A DNA stretch of 64,000 bases from Nephrocerus scutellatus. Its lineage: Eukaryota > Arthropoda > Insecta > Diptera > Pipunculidae. The stretch lies in the NCBI GenBank assembly GCA_947095585.1, contig OX352763.1, positions 69,019,024 to 69,083,023 of the forward strand. Reading direction: 5' to 3'. The position numbers were made by a program, and so were the translations under genes. Positions 1-11,964 of this stretch are shown here, piece after piece; position 1 is the first letter of the stretch, and each line of letters starts with the position of its first letter. The notes under the pieces are model-generated. The model did no database searches. It saw nothing but the letters and a program-made list of their open reading frames with translations, and had not been told where the DNA came from.

Positions 1-1650
1 AATTGCGAAGCGAGTATCGCATTGCACACAAGATGGTCTATCGCTGTGTGAGACGTGACAGGAGGGTGAGGTTAGATGGACTCGCAGATAATGCGGAAAA
101 CGCTGCAAGAAGATGAGATATCCGTGAACTGTACCAAATATCCAAAGATGTTATTGGGAAAAAAAGGCAACACCAATCATCCTGTAATGGATGTGGATGG
201 CACACTTTTGGTATCAATTGAGGATCAGCTACGCAGATGGAAGGTTAATTTTTGTGTCCTGCTAAATGAGGATTCCATTGAGCAGAGTCCTGAATTGCCC
301 CAACTTAACGAGATGCGCAGGTCCTATAGGGGTATCGACAGGTAACCCCCTTCAGAATCGGAAATCCAAAATAAATCTCAAAACCAACAAAGTAGCTGGA
401 CTTGATGGAATACCAGCTGAATTCCTAAAAGCCGATCCCGTAATAATGGCTAATATTCTACATCCGTTAATACAAATTATTTGGGAAAAAAGAAAGCTAT
501 TCCAAGGATTGGAAGGTTGGTGTAATTGTTTAGCTGCCAAAGAAAGGTGACCTCAAGAATTGCAACAATTGGCGTGGTATCACTGTCTGTTTTCCCAAAA
601 CTAATGGCAACCATCATTCTCGTGCGGATAAAGGATAGAATCAAGTCTACCATCAAGAGGCATAATGCTGGCTTCCGCAGTGGTCGATCATGTGTCGACC
701 ATATCAACACCCTGCATATCATCCTTGAGCAGTCGGTGGAATTTAAATCACCGCTTTACCTCATGTTCGTGGATTTTGAGAAGGCCTTTGATCGAGTTAG
801 CCGAGAATGTATATGGAGATCCTTGCTTGGTAGAGGAATTCCCCCAACAACTGTTGCTATTTATAGAGAGTCCTACAACAACGCAAGGTGTTTTGTTTTA
901 CACAATTGGCAGCTATCCGACTCCTTCGTAGTGCAACAGGGTGTTAAACAGGGGGATGTTCTATCGCCAAGCTTCTGCTGGCTATGGACGACGTATTGTC
1001 GGCCAGTGTTGGTACAGCGGAGCGACAGGGCAATCAATAGAGACCGTTTGAAAGGCTTAGTCATTTAGACTATGCCGATGACTTATGCCTCCTGGCTAAT
1101 AACATCAGTGGGCTGAACGGTATGTGCCAAACGCTGAAAGTGAAAGTCGAGTGGTCTAAGAATAAACAGTAAAAAGACAAAAATAATGCTCATAGGCCGC
1201 TCCACACAACAGCGTATTATTATACAGGAGACGCCAATGGAGGAAGTCGGATTGCAAGCTTTTGTGAATCGTTGTCTACGCCACATCCTAAGAGTCCCCT
1301 CACACTAGAGACTTTTTTATCGACCGATAGTTTGGTCGTTTTGGGCTGCTAGTGCGCACACTGTGCCGATTAAACAGCCGGGTTAGTGGTGAGTGCACAG
1401 ACAAAGACAAAGTTGAATGGCAATCGTGTCACACATTCAACTTATTTATCGGCCGATACCAAATCGTTGTAGTCTGCGCACTTACATACATGTTCATACT
1501 GATTCAAACTATCGGCCGACAGAAAGTCTCTAGTGTGCGGGGACTCTTTCGCTGTCGACAAATTGTATCAAACGAGGAATTGTGGCGCAGGACAAGTCAA
1601 GAGCGGCTGGACGTCGATATAAGAAAGCGTAAATGGCAATGGTCCTGATG
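1..1650 (+). pseudogene. RTE-like LINE pol fragment (linker, RT, C-terminal tail), interrupted by a MITE
   Basis: Remnant of the reverse transcriptase of a non-LTR retrotransposon; it enters from the left edge, so the endonuclease part is not seen. The linker before RT reads at 76-345. An SxLDGIPAEF-type RT block follows near 395-430 in another frame. The RT palm reads at 526-1068 with GFRSGRS, the motif-A aspartate in VDFEKAFDRV, and QGVKQGDVLSP. The YADD catalytic box is at 1071-1082 but in a third frame. A tail motif (NEELWRRT) resumes at about 1575 after a MITE at 1291-1547. At least three frameshifts make it non-functional. The downstream end is cut at about 1650, where errantivirus sequence begins, so this is not the natural 3' end. 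RTE-like is my reading of the motif style; a related clade is possible. Confidence 0.8.
1291..1547. mobile_element. MITE-like element with ~40 bp terminal inverted repeats
   Basis: The two ends are inverted copies: 1291-1330 (AGAGTCCCCTCACACTAGAG...) and 1508-1547 reverse-complemented (AGAGTCCCCGCACACTAGAG...), continuing into CGATAGTTTG on both sides. The 257 bp unit has no coding capacity and interrupts the LINE reading frame between its ILRV and NEELW motifs, so it is younger than that LINE. I could not define a clear target duplication because the outermost bases are themselves palindromic, so the superfamily is open. Confidence 0.7.
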
Positions 1651-3463
1651 ATGAACTCTTTGTATATATATGTACTTCTATAATTCCTCTGTGGTTGTTT
1701 CTAAGATGTTCTTCTTTGATAAGTTTTGCCAGTTCTTCTTCATTTATTATGTCATTTAGCATCATTTCAGTTTTATTTTTAATTGCTTTTGAGCTTCGAA
1801 ACGTGTTTTATAAACATCTTCTAGTGTTTTAAGAAATTCTTCGTTTTCTATGAACATGCAATTTAGAGATTTTGGGTTAAAATTTGATTTTAAAAGTGTT
1901 AATGCAGTTTTTGCATCTAAGGATTTAAGATATATTACTATTTTATTTTTATTTGTTTATTTATTTGTTTTATTCGTAAGGAACCAGAATTTGTTTTAAA
2001 AATTGCTATTTGTCTTTTTAATATGTTTAGAGAAGATTTGGTGATTGGAAATATATTAATGGTTTTGATTTCTCCATTTTCTTCATTGAGATTTATTTCA
2101 ATTCTTGAAAGAATGATCCTTTTTTATATTTAATTTGATAGTCAAATTCTGATAATTTCAATCTCCATCGCACGAGTTTGGAGTTCGGTTCTTTAATTGA
2201 GAAAAGCCAATTTAATGGTTTATGATCAGTTTCGATCAAGAATTTTCGCCCGAAAAGATATTGTCTGAAATATTTTGTTGACCAAATGATTGCTAATAAT
2301 TCTTTTTCTATTGTGCTGTAATTAATTTAATGTTCATTGAGGGTGCGGGTGATTATCTTGCGAAAGTACTGCGCCTAACGCGTAGTTAGTAGCATCTGTG
2401 GTAAGAGTAAATTTCTTAGTAAAGTCAGGTTATGTCAATATTGGATCGTGTGTAAACAGTTTTTTAAGTGTGTTAAAATTGTCTTGATATCTTGTGTCTG
2501 AAATATTTATTTTAGCATCCTTTTTTAAAAATAATTTCATTGGTTTAGCTATCAATGAATAATCTTTAATAAATTTTCTATAGTAACCAGTGAGTCCTAG
2601 AAATTGTTTAAAGATGATAATGTCATCCAGATATACTAAACAGATCTTATTAATATGATCCTTAAGGATATTATTAATAAGTCTTTGAAATATCGCTGGA
2701 GCTGACTTCAGTCATGGCATTCGTAAGACTTCATAGTGTCCTCCTTCTACATTAAAGGCGGTTTTATGAACATCCTTTTCCTCAATTTCTATTTGATGAA
2801 ATTTGTATTTGTAAATGTAAGGTTTGAACCTTCTTGATAAAAAATATCTGAGTATCGATTTATTATTTTTGATAATTTTTACTTTTCTTCTAGGTTTAAA
2901 TGTTGAGTTCGTAGTTGTTTCATCAGTGGTATATTTTCAAGTTCATCTAATACACAAAACTTTTCAGTAGTTTCTTCTTCGATTTCATTAGGTCTAATTT
3001 CAATAGGGCCTATGCATTTTACATTGGTTTGAAAATCAATCTTATGATTTTCAACGTTGTAAATTCCTTCATCAGCAATAACTTCACCTTCCAAGAACAT
3101 CTTCTTCTTGAGATAGGCTAAACCTTTTTGTTGGTTTACTATTAAGTGTATGGTATGCTGTTTTGAATTTTGGAACAAGATTTTTTTGTTTGGCCATTTA
3201 TTTCTAATAGATTTTGTTTATAATCTAATTTAGCGTTAAATCGTTACAATAACATTGCCTATGATACCGTCATATTTATCATGGAATGCACAAACCAAAA
3301 AGTAAATTTTTTGCCCAGAAATGTCAAATTCTTTAAAAAAAGGGACCGCTACTCTTTCAGTAATATTTATATTATGTTGTAATGTTTTAATTTTTGTTAG
3401 TTTGAGTGGTATTTTCCACTTAGGTTTACAGATTAATGATTGAATTTGTTCCTCCAATGTCAA
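1650..3463 (-). pseudogene. Errantivirus (17.6/ZAM-type Gypsy) pol remnant: protease, RT, RNase H, start of integrase
   Basis: Read right to left, the minus strand gives the order of a Gypsy-group Pol. The end of an aspartic protease carries a DGIIGN-type motif (3236-3463). A pre-RT linker follows (2879-3178). RT remnants include a KSAPAIFQRL block and YLDDII near 2625-2700. RNase H has [18 protein letters not shown] near 2350-2420 and [13 protein letters not shown] near 2200-2260. The integrase zinc-domain start (NNHRGI) is at 1568-1765. Frames are broken many times and integrase is cut off at about 1650 next to a LINE, so the envelope and 3' LTR are absent from the window. Motif order and style match Drosophila 17.6/297/ZAM-like elements. 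It is the 3' half of the host element described at 16.9-32.7 kb. Confidence 0.8.
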
Positions 3464-3469
3464 TTATGA

Positions 3470-4090
3470 ATTTTAATGGGTTTTTATTTGACTTAATTAT
3501 TACGTATGGTAAGTCACCTCTGAGGCTTGTAAGTGAAAATTTTTCACTTGATTCTCAATTTTTTTTTAACACTTGGTAAATTATTCTGAATGTCGCCTAA
3601 AAATCTATTATAGTTTTGTTGTCTACTATCGTATCTATAATTGTTAAATTGTAAATTTTTATTTTGGTTTTAGTCATACCTGTGGTCATTAAATTGTTCG
3701 TTTCTGTTTTGATTTTGTTCGTAACTGTTATTATTAAATTGTCTTTTATTATTCTGATATCCTTGTTGGTTAGGGAATTGGTTATTGTATTTATTGCTAT
3801 TATTGTTACGAATTCGTCTATTGTTATAATGATTTATTTCATTATCCTTGGCTTAATATGTCGGTTGCAGATTCAAGACTTTCGGGATTTCTACAAGTTA
3901 AAATAGTTTTCATAGGTTCGGGTATTTTACTTTTGAAAACGGTTAATGCAGTGCCTATGTTATTTAGGCATCTGCAGTGTTAAAAAGCTGCAAACTACAG
4001 TTTTCCAAAGATCTTCTTTTCCGCCAAGCATATAGCAAATAAGCTGTTTTTAAGTGTGTGAGTTGATTTCGAATTAAATTTTTTTTTTCG
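3470..4090 (-). pseudogene. Errantivirus gag C-terminal remnant
   Basis: The minus strand encodes a chain very rich in asparagine, glutamine, arginine and tyrosine (NRNEQFNDHRYD-like, about 3560-3830), typical of the C-terminal nucleic-acid-binding tail of 17.6-like Gag. Before it comes a stretch resembling KIPEPMKTILTCRNPESL (about 3870-3960), which matches the conserved block late in that Gag. There are several frame breaks. It lies directly upstream of the protease remnant, as expected for gag-pol. The matching N-terminal part is at 16.9-17.3 kb, separated by BEL-1 and a LINE. Confidence 0.65.
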
Positions 4091-4443
4091 CTGGTGATAT
4101 CTCTCTTTCTTAGTCACACTTCTGTAGCTGATTTTGAAATTTGTTGACTACCTGTTATATACTCGCGCGGCTGTGTTCGCTAATGCTTCCTTCTGTTTGT
4201 CTAGATAGCAAAAGTTGCAGTCGATTTCCAGAATAATTTTTCAAAATCTTGAAAATTATTAATTCATAGACAAGGGTAAGTGTTGTTCTTCGCAGTATAA
4301 CAGTGCTGCAAAATTACAGTTTGCTAAGCAGAAGAAAGGTAGTTTGAAACTTGTCATTTCAACTACTGCTTAATTTTAAGGCTGATTGTTTGTATGTAGA
4401 TGTGTTGTTGGGTCTACTAGTATTGACCAAGGTTCTTATACCT
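4091..4443. other. Unassigned spacer between the gag remnant and BEL-1
   Basis: No reading frame or repeat with a recognisable relative was found. Weak similarity between a motif near 3980-4010 and one near 4310-4330 (cTACAGTTTKCYAA) hints at a short internal repeat only. Confidence 0.4.
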
Positions 4444-5093
4444 TGACAATAGTTGATGATAATGGTACATAAACCAGTATCACCAATTAGACTTGCAACG
4501 TTTGTTTATATTACCCAGTGAATGCAAAGAATGCGAACAATGAACGACGATTTTAAGTAAACTCTTACGAACCTTTTAATTGAATGATAATTTATTTCGT
4601 TTTATTCATAGCTTATATACTATGATTTTTTATCATAAGCATGCATTCGTTGAGTGCAGTGCTAGCATAGCCCAGACAACTCGAACGGATGTTTCACATG
4701 AAAAAGTGCTAGACTAAGATTTGTAACAAAATATTATATGAATGCACACGTCAGAGGTGTGCACCGAACGTGGGAATAAATGACAAAGTGTGATAAGAAA
4801 TTGTGCTACTGAATAAGTCAGCACATTGCACTGATCGTGGGAACAAGAATACTGCAAAATAAGACGTCAGCACATTGCGCTGGTCGTGTGAATAATTATA
4901 AAGACAATTTGGTAACTAAATATACTGTTACATGTACATGTGTCTATTTTGAATTTTATACATTTATTTGATAAGGAAATATGTGCAATATGTGCATTTG
5001 AGTTTTATTAATCTAAGTAAGAAAATATGTGCAATGTGTGCATTTAAGTTTTATTAATCTAAGTAATGAAATTTACAATTCTAAGTATCAACA
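4444..5093 (-). repeat. BEL-1 3' LTR
   Basis: This 650 bp repeat is nearly identical to 12277-12921. It runs TG...CA on the minus strand and is preceded on that strand by a purine-rich tract. The two LTRs differ by a few substitutions and a short deletion (around 4828-4840 against 12655-12665), so the insertion is not ancient. Confidence 0.85.
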
Positions 5094-5116
5094 TTCTCCG
5101 CGCCTTGAACTATTGT

Positions 5117-6748
5117 TCAAATATGAACAGTAAAGTTGTCTCCATCTCTTGAGATAGTCCTAGGAGCTGGCAGTGGTGTGTTGGTCGTTGCTTGTTTTCG
5201 ACGATGTTGTATGTTAGTCCAGATTTTGTAGCTCAAGATGATCAGGCAGCAGAAGACAGCGATGTATCCAATCGTAAACTGATGGACATCATGGGCTTGT
5301 GTTTGGTGCAGTAATTCATTAAGTTGTTGTTGTGTGATGAACTCTTGGATCTTTTCATCTATCGTGATGTGAACTAAGTATTCTGGATTGCGGATGTTCA
5401 TGAAGTTGGACAGATTCCCCACCGACGTGAACCATTTCCTTACTGAGCTGGAATAGACGTTGTGCCCATGGATGGCAACTAAATCGTGTTTAACGGTGCA
5501 GTCCGCCGGAATGGTTATAATGCCAGACCGTTGCAGAATTACTTGAGTTCCTTTGGCAAACGACGTTTAACAGAATTTCGTTCCGTAGGGAAAATATCCA
5601 CTGATTTGAATTTCGTATCTGGACCCAGTACTGGTTGTTTGCGAAATTGATAAACTGACATGATGAGATGCCGAGAATTTGGTTCAAAAGGTTGACTTCA
5701 CACTTGCTGACGTTTGACCCCTTTTGATGAATTGGATGTTTTGGCTCGCACATTGTCGCGCCTTCCATGATCGAAATTCATGAATGCAACTCATTTTCCG
5801 TTAGTGGATAGTATTGGTCTCGATGGAGGCTGATCATTATGTAGTCGGTGGAAGGTTTTATTGCTACGAATGAAGTGTTGACAAGCACGGGTACGGGAAT
5901 GACTCGATAAAGTTCATATTCTTCAGATGACAGCAATGGTAGCTTTAGTCTAAATATGATAGTGTTTGAGACGATTCTTCCTTCTACCATCATTAATTTG
6001 TAGAGCTGTGCGGCGTTTTCAAATGTCGTTGGAAGATGAAGAGAGGCTGGTAAATGGGCCCTTAATAGTTGTCAATTCCTGTCGCAGCTGATGCACTGAA
6101 ATAATTGCGGTGGTTAGCCTTCCATGATGTAGCTCTGTCATTAGGTCCAAGATAGACGATTGAATTTTTTGAAGATTGGTGACAGTGAGGAAAATTTGAA
6201 AAGTCTGCGACATTACTAGCTGAGCTAATTGTTGAAGATATATTTGGGTCGTTGAATTGTTGACTTGATCCATTATTTCCTTTATTTCGACGTCGAGATT
6301 TTGAAATTGTTTTTTGATTTTTCATAAGACGTAAGAGATAATCTTCTCCAGCTCGCATATCTATGATGACGCGTGACATGCGTTCGGCATAATCTGAGTC
6401 TAATACTCCAAATAGGGCATTGGCTACATTTCCCACAATATTGATAGCCTCCCTTTTTGATCGGGAGGATCCTTGTCGCAGTAGTTCATTATTGTCTTCC
6501 GATTACTTATAGAGATGAATGAAGTGTTGTATAGAATTGTTGCAGAAATCTTTATCTGTCATGGCTCGGCATAGTGTTTTGAGCTTGATGCAGCCTTTTC
6601 TTACTAGGTTCAAGTCGTTTCGGTAGGGCTTCAGGTCGTAATAAACAACTAAGTTCCATTCATCCGAAATGATATGTGCGTTTCCTAAGTTTTCGAAATG
6701 GATTCCGAGAGTAGAGTTGAATTGGAATATTTTTACTTCAGACCCCAT
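5117..6748 (-). pseudogene. Env-like glycoprotein remnant of BEL-1 (baculovirus F type)
   Basis: Minus-strand pieces at 6503-6748, 6062-6436, 6019-6273, 5778-5993, 5490-5768 and 5117-5422 lie in different frames and together cover the position of an envelope gene. Near 6440-6460 there is a basic RSKR stretch of furin-site type, followed by GNVANALFGVLD (6436 leftwards), the conserved region behind the cleavage site in F-like Env proteins of insect errantiviruses and Roo. The last piece has one hydrophobic segment (GYIAVFCCLIIL, about residues 52-63 of the 5422-start piece) followed by a basic tail, fitting a C-terminal membrane anchor. Frame changes and stops break it at several points, so no complete glycoprotein is encoded. 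Envelope assignment is from family motifs; fusogenic function is not inferred. Confidence 0.65.
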
Positions 6749-6766
6749 GACTATTGCTAATAGGAA

Positions 6767-7860
6767 CTAGATGAGTAAGATAGTCGGTAGCGTAACGAGA
6801 GGCTTGTTTCGAATTTTCTTCTTCGGAGGTGCTTCTGCTTTAGGTAACAGTTCAGGATGTTTACCGATGTGCGGAGTGCTTGAATGTGGCTCTTCAGGAG
6901 GAACTGGCGGAGTTTTTAAGTCGGCTGGAGATCCCAAATCTTGAATTTCAACAGGTAGAGGTGACAACCTGTGAATTGGCCTTCGGAAGATGCTGTTTGC
7001 TGTTTGTATTTCTGCAACGCGCACTACGCCGTCTTCTCCGGGAAAGGTCTGAAGTACTCTCCCCAGTGGCCATTTCATGACTGGACAGTTGTCTTCTTTA
7101 ATAATGACCAAAGTTCCTGGAAGTATATTATTGCATTTGTGCTGCCACTTATGTCGTTGTTGAAGCTCATGTAAATATTCATTCTGCCATCTTTTCCAAA
7201 AGCCTTCTTTGATGTCTGAAATGATCTTCCATCTTGCTGGGAGATTAGCCCTGGAAGGTTCAGCGACTGGATCAATGGAGTTTGTTAATGGCTCTCCTAT
7301 AATGAAATGTCCTGGTGTTAGTGCAATAAAATCGTTCGGATTAGCTGACATCGGAGTGAGTGGTCTTGAATTCATGATGGCTTCAATTTCAATCACCAGT
7401 GTTTCTAGATCTTCATAGGTAAATGATGCAGGTTCCATGCTGCGTTGTAGAAAATGTTTTGCCGATTTTACAGCTGCTTCCCAAAGGCCTCCGAAATGGG
7501 GTGCCATAGGAGGAATGAAATGAAATTCAATCCCTCTTGCTATGAATTCGTGGTGTATCTTCGTTCTTGCTTTGTCATTGTGAATCATTTCGCTCAACTC
7601 TTGTAATTGATTCTTGGCACCGACAATGTTGGTTGCGTTGTCACAATACAAGTGACGGCAATTACCTCGCCTTCCAATGAATAGTTTTATAGCCGCTATG
7701 AACCCCATGGTCGAGAGGTCCGTGACAAGTTCTAGATGAATTGCCTTTGATCCGAAGCAGCAGAATACTACGATGTATGTTTTTAGAGGATGCTTTCCCC
7801 TCACCTTAAAATGACTCCTGAATGGACCGCAAAAATCGACCCCCGCATTAACAAATGGAG
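6767..7860 (-). pseudogene. BEL-1 integrase core and C-terminal domain
   Basis: The open frame starting at 7804 covers the integrase catalytic core. The second catalytic aspartate is in CDNATN (about residue 55) and the glutamate in GGLWEAAVK (about residue 109). The family's C-terminal domain (WPLGRVLQTFPG, VRVAEIQT) and a proline-rich tail follow. The first catalytic aspartate (in VDFCGPF) lies just upstream at about 7830-7850 but in a different frame, so a frameshift near 7800 separates it. Upstream sequence to 8200 shows no intact HHCC zinc domain. The enzyme would insert retroelement cDNA into chromosomes; here it is broken. It lies between RNase H and env, as expected. Confidence 0.85.
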
Positions 7861-8234
7861 TTGTTGTAGATGTCGTAAGTCCTTCTTGAGCTCCTCACCC
7901 TGCATAATCTTTATAATGCATATTAATGACTTATGCATTTCCATAGGCTTCAAGATACCCGTATCTCCCTTTGGTTCCTTGTTCTTTGTGGCCCTCGAGT
8001 AACTAATAAATCGGAGTACGTAAGCGTAAATGCGTTGAAGTTGTTTTGGTGATTAACATTGTGCATTATACCGTAGGACTCGGCTGTAGCTGCTAACACA
8101 TGTTTTGTGATTCTTTTCTCGACGTCGCATTCACCTTTAGTCGTTTATGGAGGGGGCCATGCGGATTCCACTCCATGTAAGTATAGAGGTCCATAAAACC
8201 ACAGTTTGCATGATGCCAACTTCTCTGCCGGGAT

Positions 8235-9364
8235 TCAACGCGAAAGTATGTCGGCCGGGTTGTCTCTAGATCGTACGTGTCGCCATTGTGGAGCTGATGA
8301 GAGCTCCTGGATCTTTGCTACGCGATTAGCGACGAAGGTTCGGAAGGATGACGACGATGAATTAATCCAAGCCAATACTATTTCCGAGTCTGTCCACATA
8401 TAGGTAAAACACGCTTTGAATCCCAGGTCCTTCTTGATGCGATGGACCAATTCAGCTGCGAGTGTTGCTGCGCATAACTCCAGCCGAGGTGTAGTGAGTT
8501 TTTTTTTATTGGAGCCACCTTTGACTTGGCACATAGTTGTCGGACTGTGATGATGTTGTCCTTATTGACAGCTCTAATGTAAATAGCTGCGCCGTATTCC
8601 CTTTCAGACGCATCTGCAAATGCATGAATCTGGACAGACTTTGGGATTCTGTGCGAAAATATGTATCGATCAATCTGGACGTCCTTCAGATGCTTGAGCC
8701 CTTCGCGAAAATGCTTCCACTCCAATTGTAGTTCCTTGGAAAGATCAACGTCCCAATCAACTGCATCCTTCCAGAGTTTTTGAAGAAACATTTTTGCTGT
8801 TACTATTATTGGACTTAAGAAACCCAATGGATCGAATAGGTGAGCAATGTCAGACAGTACGGTGCGTTTGTTAATTTTTTCGTTAATGCTAGGTTGAATG
8901 TTCACGAGGAAGGAATCTGACTTAGGTATCCATGTTTGCCCAAGCGTTTTGATATGAATAGAGTCATCAACGTCCAGATCTAATTGAAGTGCGATGTCAC
9001 TTGACGGAAATCTTTTTAATAAGCTCTCATGATTTGAACACCACTTTCGCAGAGTGAAGCCAGCTTTACGAAGCAGCTTATCTGTTTGGTCTTGCATTTC
9101 CAATGCTGTACTCAGGCTATCTGAACCTGTCATTACGTCGTCAACGTAGAAGTCCCTTTTTAATACTTCTGCACCCAACGGATAACCCTTAAATTCGCCA
9201 TTTGCTAACTGTTTTAGACATCTTGTGGCTAGATAGGGCGCGGATGTAATCCCGTACGTAACTGTTTCTAGTTGATAGGTCTGTATGTCTTCTGTAGGGG
9301 TGTCTCTCCAAAGAATTAGCTGGAAGCTTTTGTCAGCCTTGTGAATAAGTGTTTGCCGATACAT
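8235..9364 (-). pseudogene. BEL-1 reverse transcriptase palm and RNase H
   Basis: The frame starting at 9364 carries KMYRQ-like and TVTYGITSAPYLATR blocks and an intact catalytic YVDD (residues 73-76). The BEL/Pao connection region follows (KRTVLSDIAHLFDPLGFLSPI), then an RNase H start (HAFADASE). A frameshift near 8500 moves the reading to 8235-8534, which holds the rest of RNase H (TPRLELCAATLAAEL, WTDSEIVLAWI, NPADILSR). It is a single pol reading broken at that point and again near 9400 from the RT N-terminus. Of the BEL copies in this window, this is the only one where I see the YVDD box preserved. Confidence 0.85.
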
Positions 9365-9428
9365 CTTTTCGATATCAGCCGTGAAAACATATCTGGGTAG
9401 GCGAAAGCGAAGTAGGATTGAGATTAAG

Positions 9429-10600
9429 TCATCTTGAATGGTCGGACCAATTAATAAGAGATCGTTGAGCGATATATTGGATGTTGTTTTTGATGAATTT
9501 TATAGTTGTGCTGCTGCTCGGTTTTAGTATGCTGTGATGAGGAAGAAAATAGTGTGCTCCCTCCATCTTGCTGGCATCGATTTTTTCCATTTGTCCAAGA
9601 TTTCTATATTCATTTATGAACTGGTGATATTGCTGTTTGAGGTCTTCTTGTCTTGCTAATTTTCTCTCAAGTGCCAGGTAACGCTGTTGCGCAATCCCTC
9701 TTGACTCTCCTAGCTCGCTTGGATCTCCTTTGAAAGGTAGTCTGACAACAAATCGCCCACTGCTATTCCTTTTGGTGTTTTCAGTAAAATGGGTTTCGCA
9801 CCTTTTCTCTTCAGCTGTGCGACTGCTTTCTTCTGATTGTGGAACTTCTTCTATTTTCCAAAATCTTTCCATATCTTGATTCACTTGGTCTTCAGTGCAA
9901 ATCCCGCTAGTTGCCCATGATTGGGTTATGTCTCCAGCTTTCCTAGCGACTATCCAGCCAAAGCGTGTATTGTGTAGCGTTGGTAAGTCCCTTCCCAGAC
10001 TTATTTGTCCGACGTCGAGTAAGTGAAAGTAAACTTCAGCTCCAATTAATAGGTCAACATGATCTGGGCGATCGAAAAGTGGATCCGCAAGTATAATGTT
10101 TTTCGGAATGGCCCATTCCGAAGTTTCGATCCTTCGTGTTGGCTGAGGAGGTGTTATTTTTGGTAGGACGAATGCTTCAAGACTTATAGAAAAGTCGGAC
10201 GTTCTGGATTTCAGGAGCATATTCATTCTTTTGTGTGAATGCCTTGTGCCTTCGCCGATTCCTAAGATGCCCATGGTTTCAATCACTTCTGGAAGCTTAA
10301 GTCTTCTTGCCAATTTTTCTGTTACAAAATTGAGCTGTGATCCGGAATCTTACAATGCTCTGCATTCTACAACGCCGTCTTGGCTGTCCTCAAGTTTGAC
10401 TACTACCGTGCTAAGGAACACGTAACATCTTTTGGTTTGCGCCAATGCATCTGCCGACACAATCGTATTGCCCTGCCCTGTGAGTTTATCTGGATGGATT
10501 TCCAGGGGGCGTTGCCCACTGGATGTATGAATTGGCAATGCTGGTGTTTTCTCAAAATGTAACAAGGTGTTGTGCTTTTTTGATTATTTCGTGCAGCCAC
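9429..10600 (-). pseudogene. BEL-1 protease and RT N-terminal region
   Basis: The frame from 10313 contains the region after the protease active site (LARRLKLPE, DLLIGAEVYFHLL, LPTLHNTRFGWIV). The RT entry region follows (GRFVVRLPFKGDPSELGES, EYRNLGQM, YFLPHHSILK). The protease catalytic motif, read as DSGSQLNF, appears at about 10320-10350 but is split by a frame change from the upstream piece 10350-10565. This layout is typical of the BEL/Pao family. Function is lost because of the frame changes around 10330 and 9429. Confidence 0.8.
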
Positions 10601-11792
10601 GTACAGCACATGATGGTGCTATGTGGCCATGTCTCAGGCAATTAATGCAGAGGTTTTTCTTCTTGACGAAGTCCAAGCGGCTTGTCGGTGTCAATTGTGA
10701 GAACTTCTAACAATGAAACAATTTGTGGTTGTCACTGGAGCATAGAGGACAACGAGCTCTTCCTGCTGCAATAGACATCAATGCACGTGCAACCGGTTTC
10801 TTTTGATGGTCTTCTATAATTCGACCTTTGTTTCCCAATGCCTCCAAGGATTGAAAGCGGACTTCGAGAAATGTTAGTAAGTCTGATAGCACAGGCAATG
10901 CTCTGGGTCTCTACAATGACTGTTCGTACAATGAGTGCGTGTTGCGATCTAATTTTTTGATGAGTACATGGACCAGCAGTGGATCCCAGTGCATGATGTT
11001 TACACCGAGATTGTTTAGCCCATGTAGACATTCCTGAGTGGTGTCATGAATTGTCTTTATGCCTGAAGCTGTTTCTGACGAAATTGGAGCTTGCTGCAAT
11101 AGTCGATTTAGGAATGCTGTAGTTAGGAGCCTCAAATTGTCATAACGTTCTTGCAGAATCTTCCATGCGGAAGGATAATTTTCATTGGATAGAGCAAGAT
11201 GTCGGATAAGTTTTTCTGCCTCTCCCGACAGATTAGTCTTCAGATACTACATCTTTTCGGACTCTGCCATTGATTGTTTGTCCAACATTTGAGTAAATAA
11301 GTTGTGGAATTGTTTCCATTTAAGATAGTCTCCATCGAATTTAGGCAGTACAATTTGAGGTAAGTTCAATCGGGTGTTGTTGCTGTTGTGGATGGCTGTG
11401 ATTGTTGTGGTATAGCACAGTTGCCGCGTTCTTCTGCACATTTTTCAAGTGCATCTTGAACGATAACTTCCATTTCCAGCCGTTTGTGGGTCATCTGTCA
11501 TGTCCCAAATTTTGTGTTGAAGGCGTTCAATTTGTACCCAAAAGTTTGTAATCGTCTCTCTTTTCAGCTCCCAAAACTGCTTTGATGTCGCTTGCGATTC
11601 CTGCAGGCTGTCTAGAGCACGCTGCAGTGCCTTCATCAAGGCTTCTTGCCGCCTGATCGTGCGTATGACTTCGTTTGACGTCAGTTGTGGTGCAGAACCG
11701 TCATCTTGTAATTTATGCTTTGACAACGTCCCTTTTGTTGCTTCTGCTGTAACATCTCTAGCGGCGGCAAGTTGAAGGGACGATATGTTCAT
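10600..11792 (-). pseudogene. BEL-1 Gag with zinc knuckles
   Basis: Minus-strand pieces at 11445-11792, 11247-11441, 10911-11135 and 10707-10898 form a Gag. The N-terminal part is glutamine and charge rich. The middle contains LPQIVLPKFDGDYLKWKQFHNLF, shown here only as the landmark LPKFDGDY that marks BEL Gag. The C-terminal part has cysteine/histidine knuckles (CPLCSSDNHKLFHC near 10710-10745 and CINCLRHGH near 10635-10660). At least three frame changes break it. It would package element RNA; this copy cannot. Confidence 0.75.
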
Positions 11793-11964
11793 CTGAAATT
11801 CTGCTCTGCTCTGCTATCTATCACTAGACAGAAATTCTAGCCCATCAAAGGCAAAACATTAGCGCGATCAATCGTACAGAATTGCGTCAGGTGTGTAAGG
11901 GCAAAACCAAAATTGCTCACGCAAATAATGGGAAATCTTCCTGCGCATAGAGTCCAGCCAGCGC

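Noticed and set aside
3664..3906. 80-residue hydrophobic plus-strand frame (valine/isoleucine rich)
   Set aside because: It is the antisense of the Asn/Gln-rich errantivirus Gag tail and looks like a membrane protein only by base composition.
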